Assembly (NCBI RefSeq): GCF_004122095.1
Contig: NZ_SAWZ01000003.1
Coordinates: forward strand, 1-64,000
DNA length: 64,000 nt
DNA from: Pseudoxanthomonas composti
GTDB taxonomy: Bacteria; Pseudomonadota; Gammaproteobacteria; Xanthomonadales; Xanthomonadaceae
Reading direction: 5' to 3'
The translations under genes and the position numbers were made by a program. The notes below the pieces were generated by a model, which was not told where the DNA came from, made no database searches, and saw nothing but the letters and a program-made list of their open reading frames with translations. Of the stretch, positions 17,059 to 25,185 are shown piece after piece (position 1 is the first letter of the stretch; each line of letters opens with the position of its first letter).

Positions 17059-18695
17059 TGCGTGCCTCGCTGCAGGAAGGGCGCCTGCGCATACAGTCGG
17101 CGCTCGCCGCCGCGTGGGTCGTCCTCCAGCCGGCTGGCATCGTCGAACACCATGGTCTGCCGGCGCTCCAGCGTGTACGGCGACCAGTCGGCCAGGCCGG
17201 GATGGCGCGGATCGCCATGGCGGGCGAAGGCCAGCAGCGCGTCGGCCATGGCGGCGGCCATGGCGCGTGCGCCCGGGCCATCGCCGGTGGCCGCGCCCGG
17301 CTGGCCGACGTTGTCGAACACCAGCGGGATATCCAGGGTGTGGAAGGCGCGCCGCGACGCATGCGGGCCATCGCGGTCGTACCAGTCCAACTGGTAGGCC
17401 CAGGTCGGCGCGCCCTGGCGTGCGCGTGCCTCCAGTGTTTCCACCGCCCCGCGCCAGGAGCGTCCGGCGGTGGTGGCGGCGAAGAACACCTCCGAGGGCG
17501 TGTAACGCGGGTACAGGCGGCGGTATTCGTCGATCACCCCCTTGGTGGGCAGGTCGACGAACTGCTGGCGCTCCAGCAGCGCCGGCAGGGCGTCCCAGTC
17601 CAGGGTGAAGTGGCGCGCATCGTTGCCCAGGAACGCACGCGTCTCATCGCGCGTATTGCCCACCACCATGGGAATCTGTGCGCCCTGCGGCGGCGCATCC
17701 GGCCAGAACGGGTGCCGCGGCAGCGCCTGGCCATCGAGCACCGGGCCCAGGTACAGCGCGGTGTCTTCCACGCGCGAGGGGTCGCGCACCCGCAAGGCCC
17801 CCACCAGGGCCGCGCTCGGCAGCTGCTTTACGCGTGCCAGCTGATCCGGGCCCACCCCCAGCGCCTCCAGGTAACGCTGCGCGCGCTGGGTGGCCGCGCG
17901 CGGCCCGGCGGCGGTGACCTGCTGCCCGCTCATCGTCCAGGCGCGATGGAACAGGCCGCGCGCTGCCGGCATCGCCATCAGCGTGGCGATCTTGGCGCCG
18001 CCGCCGGACTGGCCGAACACGGTGACATTGCCGGCATCGCCGCCGAAGGCCTCGGCATGCTCGCGCACCCAGTGCAGGGCCGCGATCAGGTCCAGCTGGC
18101 CGGCATTGCCGGACTGGGCCAGGCCGGCATCGCCCAGCTGCGCCAGGAACAGATAGCCGAAGGCATTGAGGCGGTGATTGACCGTCACCACCACCACATC
18201 GCCGCGGCGGCTCAGGCGGCGGCCGTCGTAGAGCGGGTCGCTGCCCGAGCCGGTGCTGAAGGCGCCGCCATGGATGTAGACCAGGATCGGCCGCTTGGCA
18301 CGATCGCCCAGCCCCGGGGTCCACACGTTGAGCGACAGGCAGTCCTCGCCGGTGGGTTCGCTGGCGTTGAGCTGGGGGCAGGCCAGGCCGGACTGCGTCG
18401 CCTCGCGAATGCCGCGCCAGGCAGGCTCGCGCTGCGGTGGCGCGAAGCGGGAGGTCGCCGTGTCGGCGCCGTAGGGAATGCCCTTGAAGACGAAGCTGGC
18501 GCCATCGCGGACGCCGCGCACGCGGCCGCTGCGCAGCTGGACGATGGGCGCCTCGGCGGCGGCACGGGCCACCCGCGGTGCGCCGGCGGCCAGCAGGCCC
18601 AGGCCCGCGCATTGCAGCAGGCGGCGGCGGGAGAGCACGCCGTGCGGCAGCGCGTGCCCGGCCGCGTCGTTCTCAGGTGACATCGGCTGGGTCAT
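17055..18695 (-). CDS. Type B carboxylesterase with Tat-like signal
   Basis: A 546-residue alpha/beta hydrolase of the carboxylesterase type B family: oxyanion region HGGAFSTGS, nucleophile FGQSGGG, acid in DETRAF and histidine late in the sequence. The N-terminus has a twin-arginine-like signal (LSRRRLLQCAGLGLLAAGAP), so export as a folded protein is likely. In this operon it may deacylate pectin side groups, such as acetyl or feruloyl esters; substrate not determined. ATG 18695 overlaps the stop of the upstream hydrolase by ATGA; a second ATG lies 12 nt inside. Confidence 0.88.
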   Translation of the reverse strand: MTQPMSPENDAAGHALPHGVLSRRRLLQCAGLGLLAAGAPRVARAAAEAPIVQLRSGRVRGVRDGASFVFKGIPYGADTATSRFAPPQREPAWRGIREATQSGLACPQLNASEPTGEDCLSLNVWTPGLGDRAKRPILVYIHGGAFSTGSGSDPLYDGRRLSRRGDVVVVTVNHRLNAFGYLFLAQLGDAGLAQSGNAGQLDLIAALHWVREHAEAFGGDAGNVTVFGQSGGGAKIATLMAMPAARGLFHRAWTMSGQQVTAAGPRAATQRAQRYLEALGVGPDQLARVKQLPSAALVGALRVRDPSRVEDTALYLGPVLDGQALPRHPFWPDAPPQGAQIPMVVGNTRDETRAFLGNDARHFTLDWDALPALLERQQFVDLPTKGVIDEYRRLYPRYTPSEVFFAATTAGRSWRGAVETLEARARQGAPTWAYQLDWYDRDGPHASRRAFHTLDIPLVFDNVGQPGAATGDGPGARAMAAAMADALLAFARHGDPRHPGLADWSPYTLERRQTMVFDDASRLEDDPRGGERRLYAQAPFLQRGTQ

Positions 18696-19696
18696 GGCGT
18701 GTTCTCCGTTTGCGGCTTCGCACGTTGCGCGTACTGCCAGCGCATCCAGTCCAGCGCCAGCTGCGGCCATGCCGCCGCCGTCAGTCCCTCGGTGCCGCGC
18801 ACGCCAAAACCGTGGCCGCCCCTGGGAAATACGTGCAGTTCGGTGGACACGCCGGCCTGCAGCAGGGCCTGCGCGTAGAGCAGGCTGTTGGCGACCGGCA
18901 CCGCCGCATCGTCCTGGGCGTGCAGGAGGAAGGCCGGCGGAGACTGCGCCTGCACCCACGCTTGCGGCGAGGCCGCGCGCACTGCAGCTTCGCTTGGCGC
19001 CTCACCCAGCAGCCGGCGGCGCGAGCCGGCGTGGGCCGCCTGGCCCTGCATGGCGATCACCGGGTAGACCAGCAGTTGCAGGTCTGGCCTGGCCGAAAGC
19101 GTGTCGGCCGCATCGACCGCGGCGTACACAGTCCGCGCGTGCTGCGTGGCCAGCATCGCCGCCAGGTGACCCCCAGCGGAGAAGCCCATCACGCCCACGC
19201 GCGCCGGGTCGATGGCGTAGTCCGCCGCGTGCGCGCGGATCAGGCGCAATGCGCGTTGCGCATCGGCCAGGGAGACCTGGGCCGCCTGCGCGTGCCCTTC
19301 GCCCGGCAGTCGGTAGCGCAGCACGAACAGGGTCACGCCCCCAGCCCCGGCGAAGGCCGGCACCAGCGCCGTGCCCTCCTTGTCCAGGACCACGCGCGTG
19401 TAGCCGCCGCCGGGAATCACCAGCAGGGCGCTGCCATCCGGGCGGGCAGGGCGGTGGACGACCAGGTGTGGCCGGGCGATGCGGTCCATGTAGCGGTCCG
19501 AGCGCATCGGATCGGCACTGCGCTCGACGATGCGCTCCGACCCCGGCCGGGCGTGCTCGCCCGGGGTCAGCTCGCCCGGCCAGAGCATGACGCGTTCGGA
19601 CTCCGCCACCGGGGGCGGGGCCTCGGCACGGACGACATTGCCACCGGCCCACGCCAGCCACATCGCCGCCGCGACACATGCTTTCCAGCGCTGCAT
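18692..19696 (-). CDS. Exported alpha/beta hydrolase, acetyl esterase-like
   Basis: A 334-residue protein with a signal peptide (WKACVAAAMWLAWAGGNVVRA). It has the alpha/beta hydrolase motif VIPGGGYTRVV, nucleophile elbow GFSAGGH, acid in HAQDDAAVPV and histidine in FPRGGHGFG, typical of acetyl-xylan/pectin acetylesterase-like enzymes of the BD-FAE type. It is the first gene of the four-gene minus-strand operon. ATG 19696 is preceded by GGGAGGGGCGGAA. A LacI-type operator lies 67 nt upstream. Confidence 0.85.
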   Translation of the reverse strand: MQRWKACVAAAMWLAWAGGNVVRAEAPPPVAESERVMLWPGELTPGEHARPGSERIVERSADPMRSDRYMDRIARPHLVVHRPARPDGSALLVIPGGGYTRVVLDKEGTALVPAFAGAGGVTLFVLRYRLPGEGHAQAAQVSLADAQRALRLIRAHAADYAIDPARVGVMGFSAGGHLAAMLATQHARTVYAAVDAADTLSARPDLQLLVYPVIAMQGQAAHAGSRRRLLGEAPSEAAVRAASPQAWVQAQSPPAFLLHAQDDAAVPVANSLLYAQALLQAGVSTELHVFPRGGHGFGVRGTEGLTAAAWPQLALDWMRWQYAQRAKPQTENTP

Positions 19697-19762
19697 TTCC
19701 GCCCCTCCCAAGGTGGTTGCGACTTTGGTTCAAGCCCGTACTGTCGCGTTGCACATTGCCAA

Positions 19763-19778
19763 TGACACCGGTTTACCA
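19763..19778. promoter_or_regulatory. LacI/KdgR-type operator in the esterase/TRAP divergon
   Basis: TGACACCGGTTTACCA sits in the 167 bp between the minus-strand esterase operon (start 19696) and the plus-strand hydratase-TRAP-GH43 operon (start 19864), about 67 and 86 nt from the two starts. It matches the kduI site (TGACACCGGTTACC) with one extra T, so a single repressor site may serve both promoters. Confidence 0.72.
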
Positions 19779-19863
19779 TATACAGCATCACAGGCACTGT
19801 CGATTGGCAGCGCAGCATCCCTCTGCAGGCAGATACGTGAACCAGGACGCCGGAACCCCCTCC

Positions 19864-20652
19864 ATGAACCAGCCAGATCTGGACGGCATCGCTACCCGCT
19901 TCGTGCAGGCGCGCCGCGCAGGTGAGGCCTTGCCGGCGTTCCCCGGCGAGATCCCCGATGACCTGGAGATGGCCTACCAGGTCCAGGACCGCGCCATCGC
20001 CCAGTGGCAGGACGGCATCGTCGGCTGGAAGGTCGGCTACATCGCCGCCGAGCGGCGTGACCACAGCGGCGATGACCGCCTGCTGGGCCCGATCTTCGCC
20101 GCCTCCCATCAAAATGCTACCGGTAGCATCGCGGAAATTCGCGTGTTCCAGGGGGGATTCGCGGCGATCGAAGCCGAATACGTCCTTGTCCTGGACCAGG
20201 ACGCCGATGCCGCCAAAGTCTGGTCCCCCGACGAGATCGACGGCCTGGCCTGCAGGCTCCACGTCGGCATCGAGGTGGCCAGCAGCCCGCTGGCCACCAT
20301 CAACCAACTCGGCCCGCGCGTGGTGATCTCCGACTTCGGCAACAACAACGGGCTGATCGTCGGGGCGGAGATCGCCGACTGGAAGACCCTGGACGAGGCC
20401 ACGCTGAAGGCGGAAACCTTCATCGAAGGCCAGCGGGTGGGCACCGGCGGGGCGCCTTCGCTGCCGGGCGGGCTGCGCACGGCGATCGCCTTCGCGCTGC
20501 GGCGCTCGGCCCAGCGCGGCCGGCCGCTGCGCAAGGGCGACCTGATCGCCACCGGCAACGCCACCGGCATCCACGACATCGCCATCGGCCAGCAGGCGCT
20601 GGTGCGGTTCCAGGGCTATGGCGACCTATTGTGTAAGGCCATCGCGGCGTAA
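19864..20652 (+). CDS. MhpD-like 2-keto-4-pentenoate hydratase family protein
   Basis: A 262-residue cytoplasmic protein of the fumarylacetoacetase/2-oxopent-4-enoate hydratase group. Markers are GWKVGYIAAERR, GPIFAAS, FQGGFAAIEAEYVLVLDQD with metal-binding Glu residues, VHGIEV-like CRLHVGIEVASSP, and the C-terminal GDLIATGNATGIHDIA. Known relatives hydrate or decarboxylate unsaturated 2-keto acids from aromatic meta-cleavage, but nothing else aromatic is encoded nearby. As first gene of an operon with a TRAP transporter and GH43, and behind the pectin operator, it probably acts on an unsaturated or keto uronate derivative. That role is inference. Confidence 0.82.
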   Translation: MNQPDLDGIATRFVQARRAGEALPAFPGEIPDDLEMAYQVQDRAIAQWQDGIVGWKVGYIAAERRDHSGDDRLLGPIFAASHQNATGSIAEIRVFQGGFAAIEAEYVLVLDQDADAAKVWSPDEIDGLACRLHVGIEVASSPLATINQLGPRVVISDFGNNNGLIVGAEIADWKTLDEATLKAETFIEGQRVGTGGAPSLPGGLRTAIAFALRRSAQRGRPLRKGDLIATGNATGIHDIAIGQQALVRFQGYGDLLCKAIAA

Positions 20653-20692
20653 ATCGCCAGCGATGGGGTGATGCAACGCGCGGGAGGGCGCC

Positions 20693-21682
20693 ATGATCAC
20701 TCGCAGACAACTGATCGCCGCCGGGCTGGGGGCGGTGGCATGCCGCTCGCTGTCGGCGCAGCCGGCCGCCGAGGGCTCGCGCCTGCTGACGGCCAGCGAC
20801 GTGCACGTGGCGGACTATCCCACGGTCGAGGCGGTGCGCTGGATCGGGCAGGCTCTGGAGCGCCAGACCGGCGGGCGCCTGCGCCTGCGGCAGTACCACT
20901 CCGGCCAGCTCGGCCGCGAGTCCGAGGCCATCGACATGGCGCGCTTCGGCGCCATCGACATCACCCGCGTCTACGCCGGTGCGTTGAACAACACCTTCCC
21001 GCTGACCCAGGCCCTATGCCTGCCGTACGTGTTCGACTCGGTGGCGCACCTGCGCCGGGCCATCGACGGCCATGTCGGCGACAGCATCCTGCGCAGCTTC
21101 GAGCAGCGCGATCTGGTCGGCCTGGCCATCTACGACTCGGGCGCGCGCTGCTTCTACAACACCAAGCATCCGCTGCATCACCCCAGGGACCTGCATGGCC
21201 TGAAGCTGCGCGTGGCGTCCTCGGACATCTTCCTGCAGCTGATGCGCAGGCTCGGGGCCAACCCCACGCCGATGTCGCTGGGCGAGACGTTCTCGGCGAT
21301 GGAAACGCACATGATCGACGGCGCCGAGAACAACATGCGCAGCTTCCAGTCCAGCCGCCACTTCGAGGCCGCGCGCTACTGGTCCGAGAGCCAGCACTCC
21401 TACGCGCCGGACGTGCTGGTGATGTCCAAGCGCAGTTTCCAGGCGCTGCGGCCGGAGGATCGCGCGCTGGTGGTGTCGCTGGCCCGGCAGTCGGTGCCGG
21501 TCATGCGCACGCTGTGGGACGCCTCCGAGGCCACCGCGAGGCAGCAGGTGATCGCCCATGGCGTCAAGGTCAACGCGGTGGACATGCCGGCCTTCCGCGC
21601 TGCCGCCGCGCCGCTGCTGGCCGAGTACCGCAAGCAGCCGCAGATCGAAGCCCTGTACCGCCGCATCCGCGATTTCGCATAG
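20693..21682 (+). CDS. TRAP transporter solute-binding protein (DctP family)
   Basis: The periplasmic binding subunit, 329 residues, with an N-terminal export signal (TRRQLIAAGLGAVACRSLSA). DctP-family features include SGQLGRESEAIDMARFGAIDI, the carboxylate-binding arginine region LKLRVASSDIF, and ETFSAMETHMIDGAENN. TRAP systems carry organic acids, here most likely unsaturated or free galacturonate oligomers. The gene is followed by the small and large membrane subunits with 10 bp and overlapping junctions. Confidence 0.93.
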   Translation: MITRRQLIAAGLGAVACRSLSAQPAAEGSRLLTASDVHVADYPTVEAVRWIGQALERQTGGRLRLRQYHSGQLGRESEAIDMARFGAIDITRVYAGALNNTFPLTQALCLPYVFDSVAHLRRAIDGHVGDSILRSFEQRDLVGLAIYDSGARCFYNTKHPLHHPRDLHGLKLRVASSDIFLQLMRRLGANPTPMSLGETFSAMETHMIDGAENNMRSFQSSRHFEAARYWSESQHSYAPDVLVMSKRSFQALRPEDRALVVSLARQSVPVMRTLWDASEATARQQVIAHGVKVNAVDMPAFRAAAAPLLAEYRKQPQIEALYRRIRDFA

Positions 21683-21692
21683 AGGTGACCCG

Positions 21693-22214
21693 ATGACCGA
21701 ACCCGAGATCGCCACTGCGCCGGTCGCACCCATCGAGCGCGCGCTGGACCGCGTGTCCGACATCGCCATCGGCGGAGCATCGCTGGCCTTGCTGGGCCTG
21801 GTGGTGGTGCAAGGCTGGCAGGTCTTCACCCGCTACGTGCTCAACGATTCGCCCAGCTGGACCGAGCCTGTCACTTTGCTGCTGCTCAGTACCGCGCTGA
21901 GCCTGGGCGCGGCCGCCGGCGTGCACACCAGCCGGCACTTCGGCTTCTACCTGCTGGGCGAGCACGTGCCGGCAGCGGTGCGTCGGATGTTCGAGCTGAT
22001 CCGCCCGCTGGCCATCATCGCCATCGGCGCGGTGCTGGCGTGGTGGAGCGCGGTGCTGCTGCTGGATGGGCTGGACATCAAGATGGCCGGCGCGCGCATG
22101 CCCCAGAGCATCAACTACCTGCCGCTGTCGCTGGGCGGCGTGCTGATGGTGGTGTTCGCGCTGTACAAGCTGTGGCGGCTGCTGCGCCCGACCCACGTGG
22201 GAGGCGCGCGCTGA
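21693..22214 (+). CDS. TRAP transporter small membrane subunit (DctQ family)
   Basis: A 173-residue inner-membrane protein with four predicted helices, for example IGGASLALLGLVVVQGWQVF and LAIIAIGAVLAWWSAVLLL, and the family motif FTRYVLNDSPSWTEP. It pairs with the large subunit that starts in its stop codon (TGATG at 22212). Confidence 0.92.
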   Translation: MTEPEIATAPVAPIERALDRVSDIAIGGASLALLGLVVVQGWQVFTRYVLNDSPSWTEPVTLLLLSTALSLGAAAGVHTSRHFGFYLLGEHVPAAVRRMFELIRPLAIIAIGAVLAWWSAVLLLDGLDIKMAGARMPQSINYLPLSLGGVLMVVFALYKLWRLLRPTHVGGAR

Positions 22215-23497
22215 TGGGTATCGCGATCCTGTTGTGCACCTTCCTGGTGTTGCTGTTGATCGGCGTGCCGGTGGCCTTCGCGCTGGCGGCCGCGGCCTTG
22301 GCCACCCTGCTGTATCTGGACCTGCCGACGGTGGTGCTGGTGCAGCAGATTTCCGCCGGCAGCGGCTCGGCTTCGCTGATCGCCATTCCGTTGTTCATCT
22401 TCGCCGGCGAGCTGATGCTGCGCGGTGGCATCTCCGAGCGCCTGATCGCCCTGGCCTCCTCGCTGGTGGGGCGGGTGCGCGGCGGCCTGGGCCAGGTCAG
22501 CGTGCTGTCCTCACTGTTCTTCGGCGGCGTGTCCGGCTCGGCGATCGCCGATGTCTCGGCCGTCGGCGGCACGATGATTCCGCAGATGATCAAGCGCGGC
22601 TACGACCGCGACTACGCGGTCAACGTCAGCATGACCGCGGCGCTGGTCGCGCTGCTGGTGCCGCCCTCGCACAACCTGATCCTGTTCTCGGCCGCGGCCG
22701 GCGGTGGGTTGTCCATCGCCGACCTGTTCGCCGCCGGCATCGTGCCAGCCCTGCTGATGACCGTGGCGATGATGGTCACCGGCTATGCGGTGGCGCGCCA
22801 TCGCGGCTACGGCACCGAGCCCTTCCCAGGCTGGCGGGCGGTGGCGCTGCGGCTGGTCGGCGCACTGCCCGGCCTGGGGCTGGTGGCGCTGATCTTCATC
22901 GGCATTCGCGCCGGCATCTTCACCGCCGTGGAGAGCGCGGCCATCGCCGTGGTCTACGCGCTGATCGTCACCGCCGTGCTGTACCGGCAGCTGCGCTGGG
23001 CCGAGTTCTTCGCCGCGGTGAGCCATGCCGCGCGCACCACCGGGGTGATCCTGTTCGTGATCGCCACCGCGGCGGTGTTCGGCTGGCTGCTGGCCTATCT
23101 GCAAGTGCCGGCGGCGGCGGTGAAGTTCCTGCAGGCCATCGCCGACAGCCAGCGCACCGTGCTGCTGATGATCGTGGTGCTGTTGCTGCTGCTGGGCATG
23201 TTCATGGACCTGGCGCCGAAGATCCTGATCTGCACGCCGATCTTCCTGCCCGTGGTCAAGGCCTACGGCATCGACCCGATCCACTTCGGCCTGGTGATGG
23301 TGCTGGCCGGCGGCATCGGCCTGATCACTCCGCCGATCGGCTCGGTGCTGTTCATCGGCACGGCCATCGGCAAGATCACCGTCGCTCAGAGCATGCGCAC
23401 GATCTGGCCGTTCTGGCTGGCGGCCCTGTGCGTGCTGCTGGTGGTGGCCTTCTTCCCCGCCCTGTCGCTGACCCTGCCGGCCCTGCTGCGCGGCTGA
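22214..23497 (+). CDS. TRAP transporter large membrane subunit (DctM family)
   Basis: A 427-residue permease subunit with about 12 helices. DctM signatures are IPLFIFAGELMLRGGISERL, FFGGVSGSAIADVSAVGG, MIPQMIKRGYDRDYAVNV and the late FGLVMVLAGGIGLITPPIG. It drives ion-coupled uptake with the DctP- and DctQ-like partners. Start at ATG 22214 overlaps the stop of the small subunit. The GH43 gene follows after 42 bp, in the same transcription unit. Confidence 0.95.
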   Translation: MGIAILLCTFLVLLLIGVPVAFALAAAALATLLYLDLPTVVLVQQISAGSGSASLIAIPLFIFAGELMLRGGISERLIALASSLVGRVRGGLGQVSVLSSLFFGGVSGSAIADVSAVGGTMIPQMIKRGYDRDYAVNVSMTAALVALLVPPSHNLILFSAAAGGGLSIADLFAAGIVPALLMTVAMMVTGYAVARHRGYGTEPFPGWRAVALRLVGALPGLGLVALIFIGIRAGIFTAVESAAIAVVYALIVTAVLYRQLRWAEFFAAVSHAARTTGVILFVIATAAVFGWLLAYLQVPAAAVKFLQAIADSQRTVLLMIVVLLLLLGMFMDLAPKILICTPIFLPVVKAYGIDPIHFGLVMVLAGGIGLITPPIGSVLFIGTAIGKITVAQSMRTIWPFWLAALCVLLVVAFFPALSLTLPALLRG

Positions 23498-23539
23498 GGC
23501 GGACCGGCCGTGTGCGTCACAATCCAACGGAGACCTGCC

Positions 23540-25144
23540 ATGTGGACTCGTTCCCTTGTCGCGCTGCTGGCCCTGATCGCGGCCGTGGTGCAGCCTGCAG
23601 CGCAGGCGCACGAGCCGGTGGAGGGCGCCTGGAAGCGCGGCATCGAACAGCAGCGCCAGGCCGACCTGGGCGATGGCACCTTCCTCAACCCGGTGCTGGC
23701 CGGCGACCACCCCGACCCATCCGTGCTCAAGGATGGACAGGACTACTACCTCACCCTGTCCTCGTTCGACGCCTATCCGGGCCTGCCGATCTGGCACTCG
23801 CGCGACCTGGTCAACTGGGTGCCGCTGGGACATGCCATCACCCGCAACCTCGGGGCGATCTGGGCGCCGGATCTGGTCAAGCACCAGGGCCGCTACTACA
23901 TCTACTTCCCGGCCCGCACCGGGGGCACCGAGGGTAAGCGGCGCAGCAACTACGTAGTCTGGGCCGATCACATCGGCGGGCCCTGGAGCGAGCCGGTGGA
24001 GCTGGGCCTGCCGCAGTACATCGATCCGGGCCACGCGGTGGGCGAGGACGGCAAGCGCTACCTGTTCCTCAGCGGTGGCGACTATGTGCAGCTGTCCGAC
24101 GATGGCCTGCGCGTGGTCGGCACGCCCCGGCATGTCTACGACGGTTGGAAGTATCCCGAAAGCTGGGATGTGGAGGGCTATGCGCAGGAAGGCCCGAAGA
24201 TCCACCGGCGCGGCGAGTGGTACTACATGACCACCGCGGTCGGCGGCACCGCCGGCCCGCCCACGGGGCACATGGTCATCACCGCGCGCTCGCGCTCGAT
24301 CCACGGGCCCTGGGAGAACGCGCCCAACAATCCCATCACCCGCACCGCCAGCCGCGCCGAGCCGTGGTGGTCGCGCGGCCATGCCACCGTGGTCGAGGGA
24401 CCCGACGGGCGCTGGTGGATGCTGTACCACGGCTACGAGCATGGCTTCTGGACCCTGGGCCGGCAGATGCTGCTCGACCCGATCGAATGGACCGACGATG
24501 GCTGGTTCAACGCCAAGGGCGGCGACCTGGGCAAGCCGCTGCCCATGCCCGGCGGCAGCAAGGTCGGCCCGCACGGCATGGCGCTGTCCGATGGCTTCGG
24601 CGCCGGCAGGCTGGGCCCGCAGTGGGCCTTTTACGACCCGGGACCGGACGAGCATCGACGGGTCTCCTTCGTCGATGGCGACATGACGCTGCAGGGCAAG
24701 GGCCGCACGCCGGCCGACAGCTCGCCGCTGACGGTCATCGCCGGGGATCGGGCCTACGAGTTCGAGGTGGAGATGGAGATCTCCCCCGGGGCCATCGGCG
24801 GGGCGCTGCTGTTCTACAACGACAGGCTCTATGCCGGCGTGGGTAGCAACGGCGAGGCCTTGGTCTTGCACCGCTACGGCCAGGAGCGCCCCGATGGCGG
24901 GCTGGCCCCCGGCAAGGGCGGGCGCCTGTGGCTGCGGGTGCGCAACGACCACCACATCGTCACCCTCCACACCAGCACCGATGGCAAGGCCTGGCGCAAG
25001 TACCCGGTGCAGATGGAAGTCTCCGGCTACCACCACAACGTGGCCGGGCAGTTCCTGGCGCTGAAGCCTGCGATCTATGCGGCCGGCCAGGGCACGGTGC
25101 GGTTCGACCGTTTCAGCTACCGTGCGTTAGCGCCTTCACGGTAA
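23540..25144 (+). CDS. Exported GH43 glycoside hydrolase with C-terminal beta-sandwich
   Basis: A 534-residue protein. A signal peptide (LVALLALIAAVVQPAAQA) precedes a five-bladed GH43 propeller at about 50-350, with the catalytic base Asp in AGDHPDPSVL, the pKa-modulating Asp in GAIWAPDLVK and the acid Glu probably in YAQEGPKIH. A beta-sandwich domain, about 365-534, follows (FGAGRLGPQWAFYDPG, VTLHTSTDGKAWRKY). This layout is that of GH43 xylosidases/arabinofuranosidases with the XynB-type C-terminal domain. In a pectin locus it most likely removes arabinose or xylose side residues. Start ATG 23540 after ACGGAGACC. Confidence 0.9.
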   Translation: MWTRSLVALLALIAAVVQPAAQAHEPVEGAWKRGIEQQRQADLGDGTFLNPVLAGDHPDPSVLKDGQDYYLTLSSFDAYPGLPIWHSRDLVNWVPLGHAITRNLGAIWAPDLVKHQGRYYIYFPARTGGTEGKRRSNYVVWADHIGGPWSEPVELGLPQYIDPGHAVGEDGKRYLFLSGGDYVQLSDDGLRVVGTPRHVYDGWKYPESWDVEGYAQEGPKIHRRGEWYYMTTAVGGTAGPPTGHMVITARSRSIHGPWENAPNNPITRTASRAEPWWSRGHATVVEGPDGRWWMLYHGYEHGFWTLGRQMLLDPIEWTDDGWFNAKGGDLGKPLPMPGGSKVGPHGMALSDGFGAGRLGPQWAFYDPGPDEHRRVSFVDGDMTLQGKGRTPADSSPLTVIAGDRAYEFEVEMEISPGAIGGALLFYNDRLYAGVGSNGEALVLHRYGQERPDGGLAPGKGGRLWLRVRNDHHIVTLHTSTDGKAWRKYPVQMEVSGYHHNVAGQFLALKPAIYAAGQGTVRFDRFSYRALAPSR

Positions 25145-25154
25145 CCGGTAGAAT
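25140..25154. promoter_or_regulatory. Possible LacI/KdgR operator before the regulator gene
   Basis: GGTAACCGGTAGAAT overlaps the GH43 stop codon, 32 nt upstream of the lacI-like start. In reverse it reads ATTCTACCGGTTACC, sharing ACCGGTTACC with the kduI site. The other half is weaker. It suggests autoregulation. Confidence 0.5.
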
Positions 25155-25185
25155 CGCCACTCCCCCGAGGCTGGTCCGCTCCCAC

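Noticed and set aside
22511-25036. An 841-codon minus-strand frame opposite the TRAP and GH43 genes
   Set aside because: Both plus-strand genes are clear family members; the reverse frame is His/Arg/Gln-rich noise.
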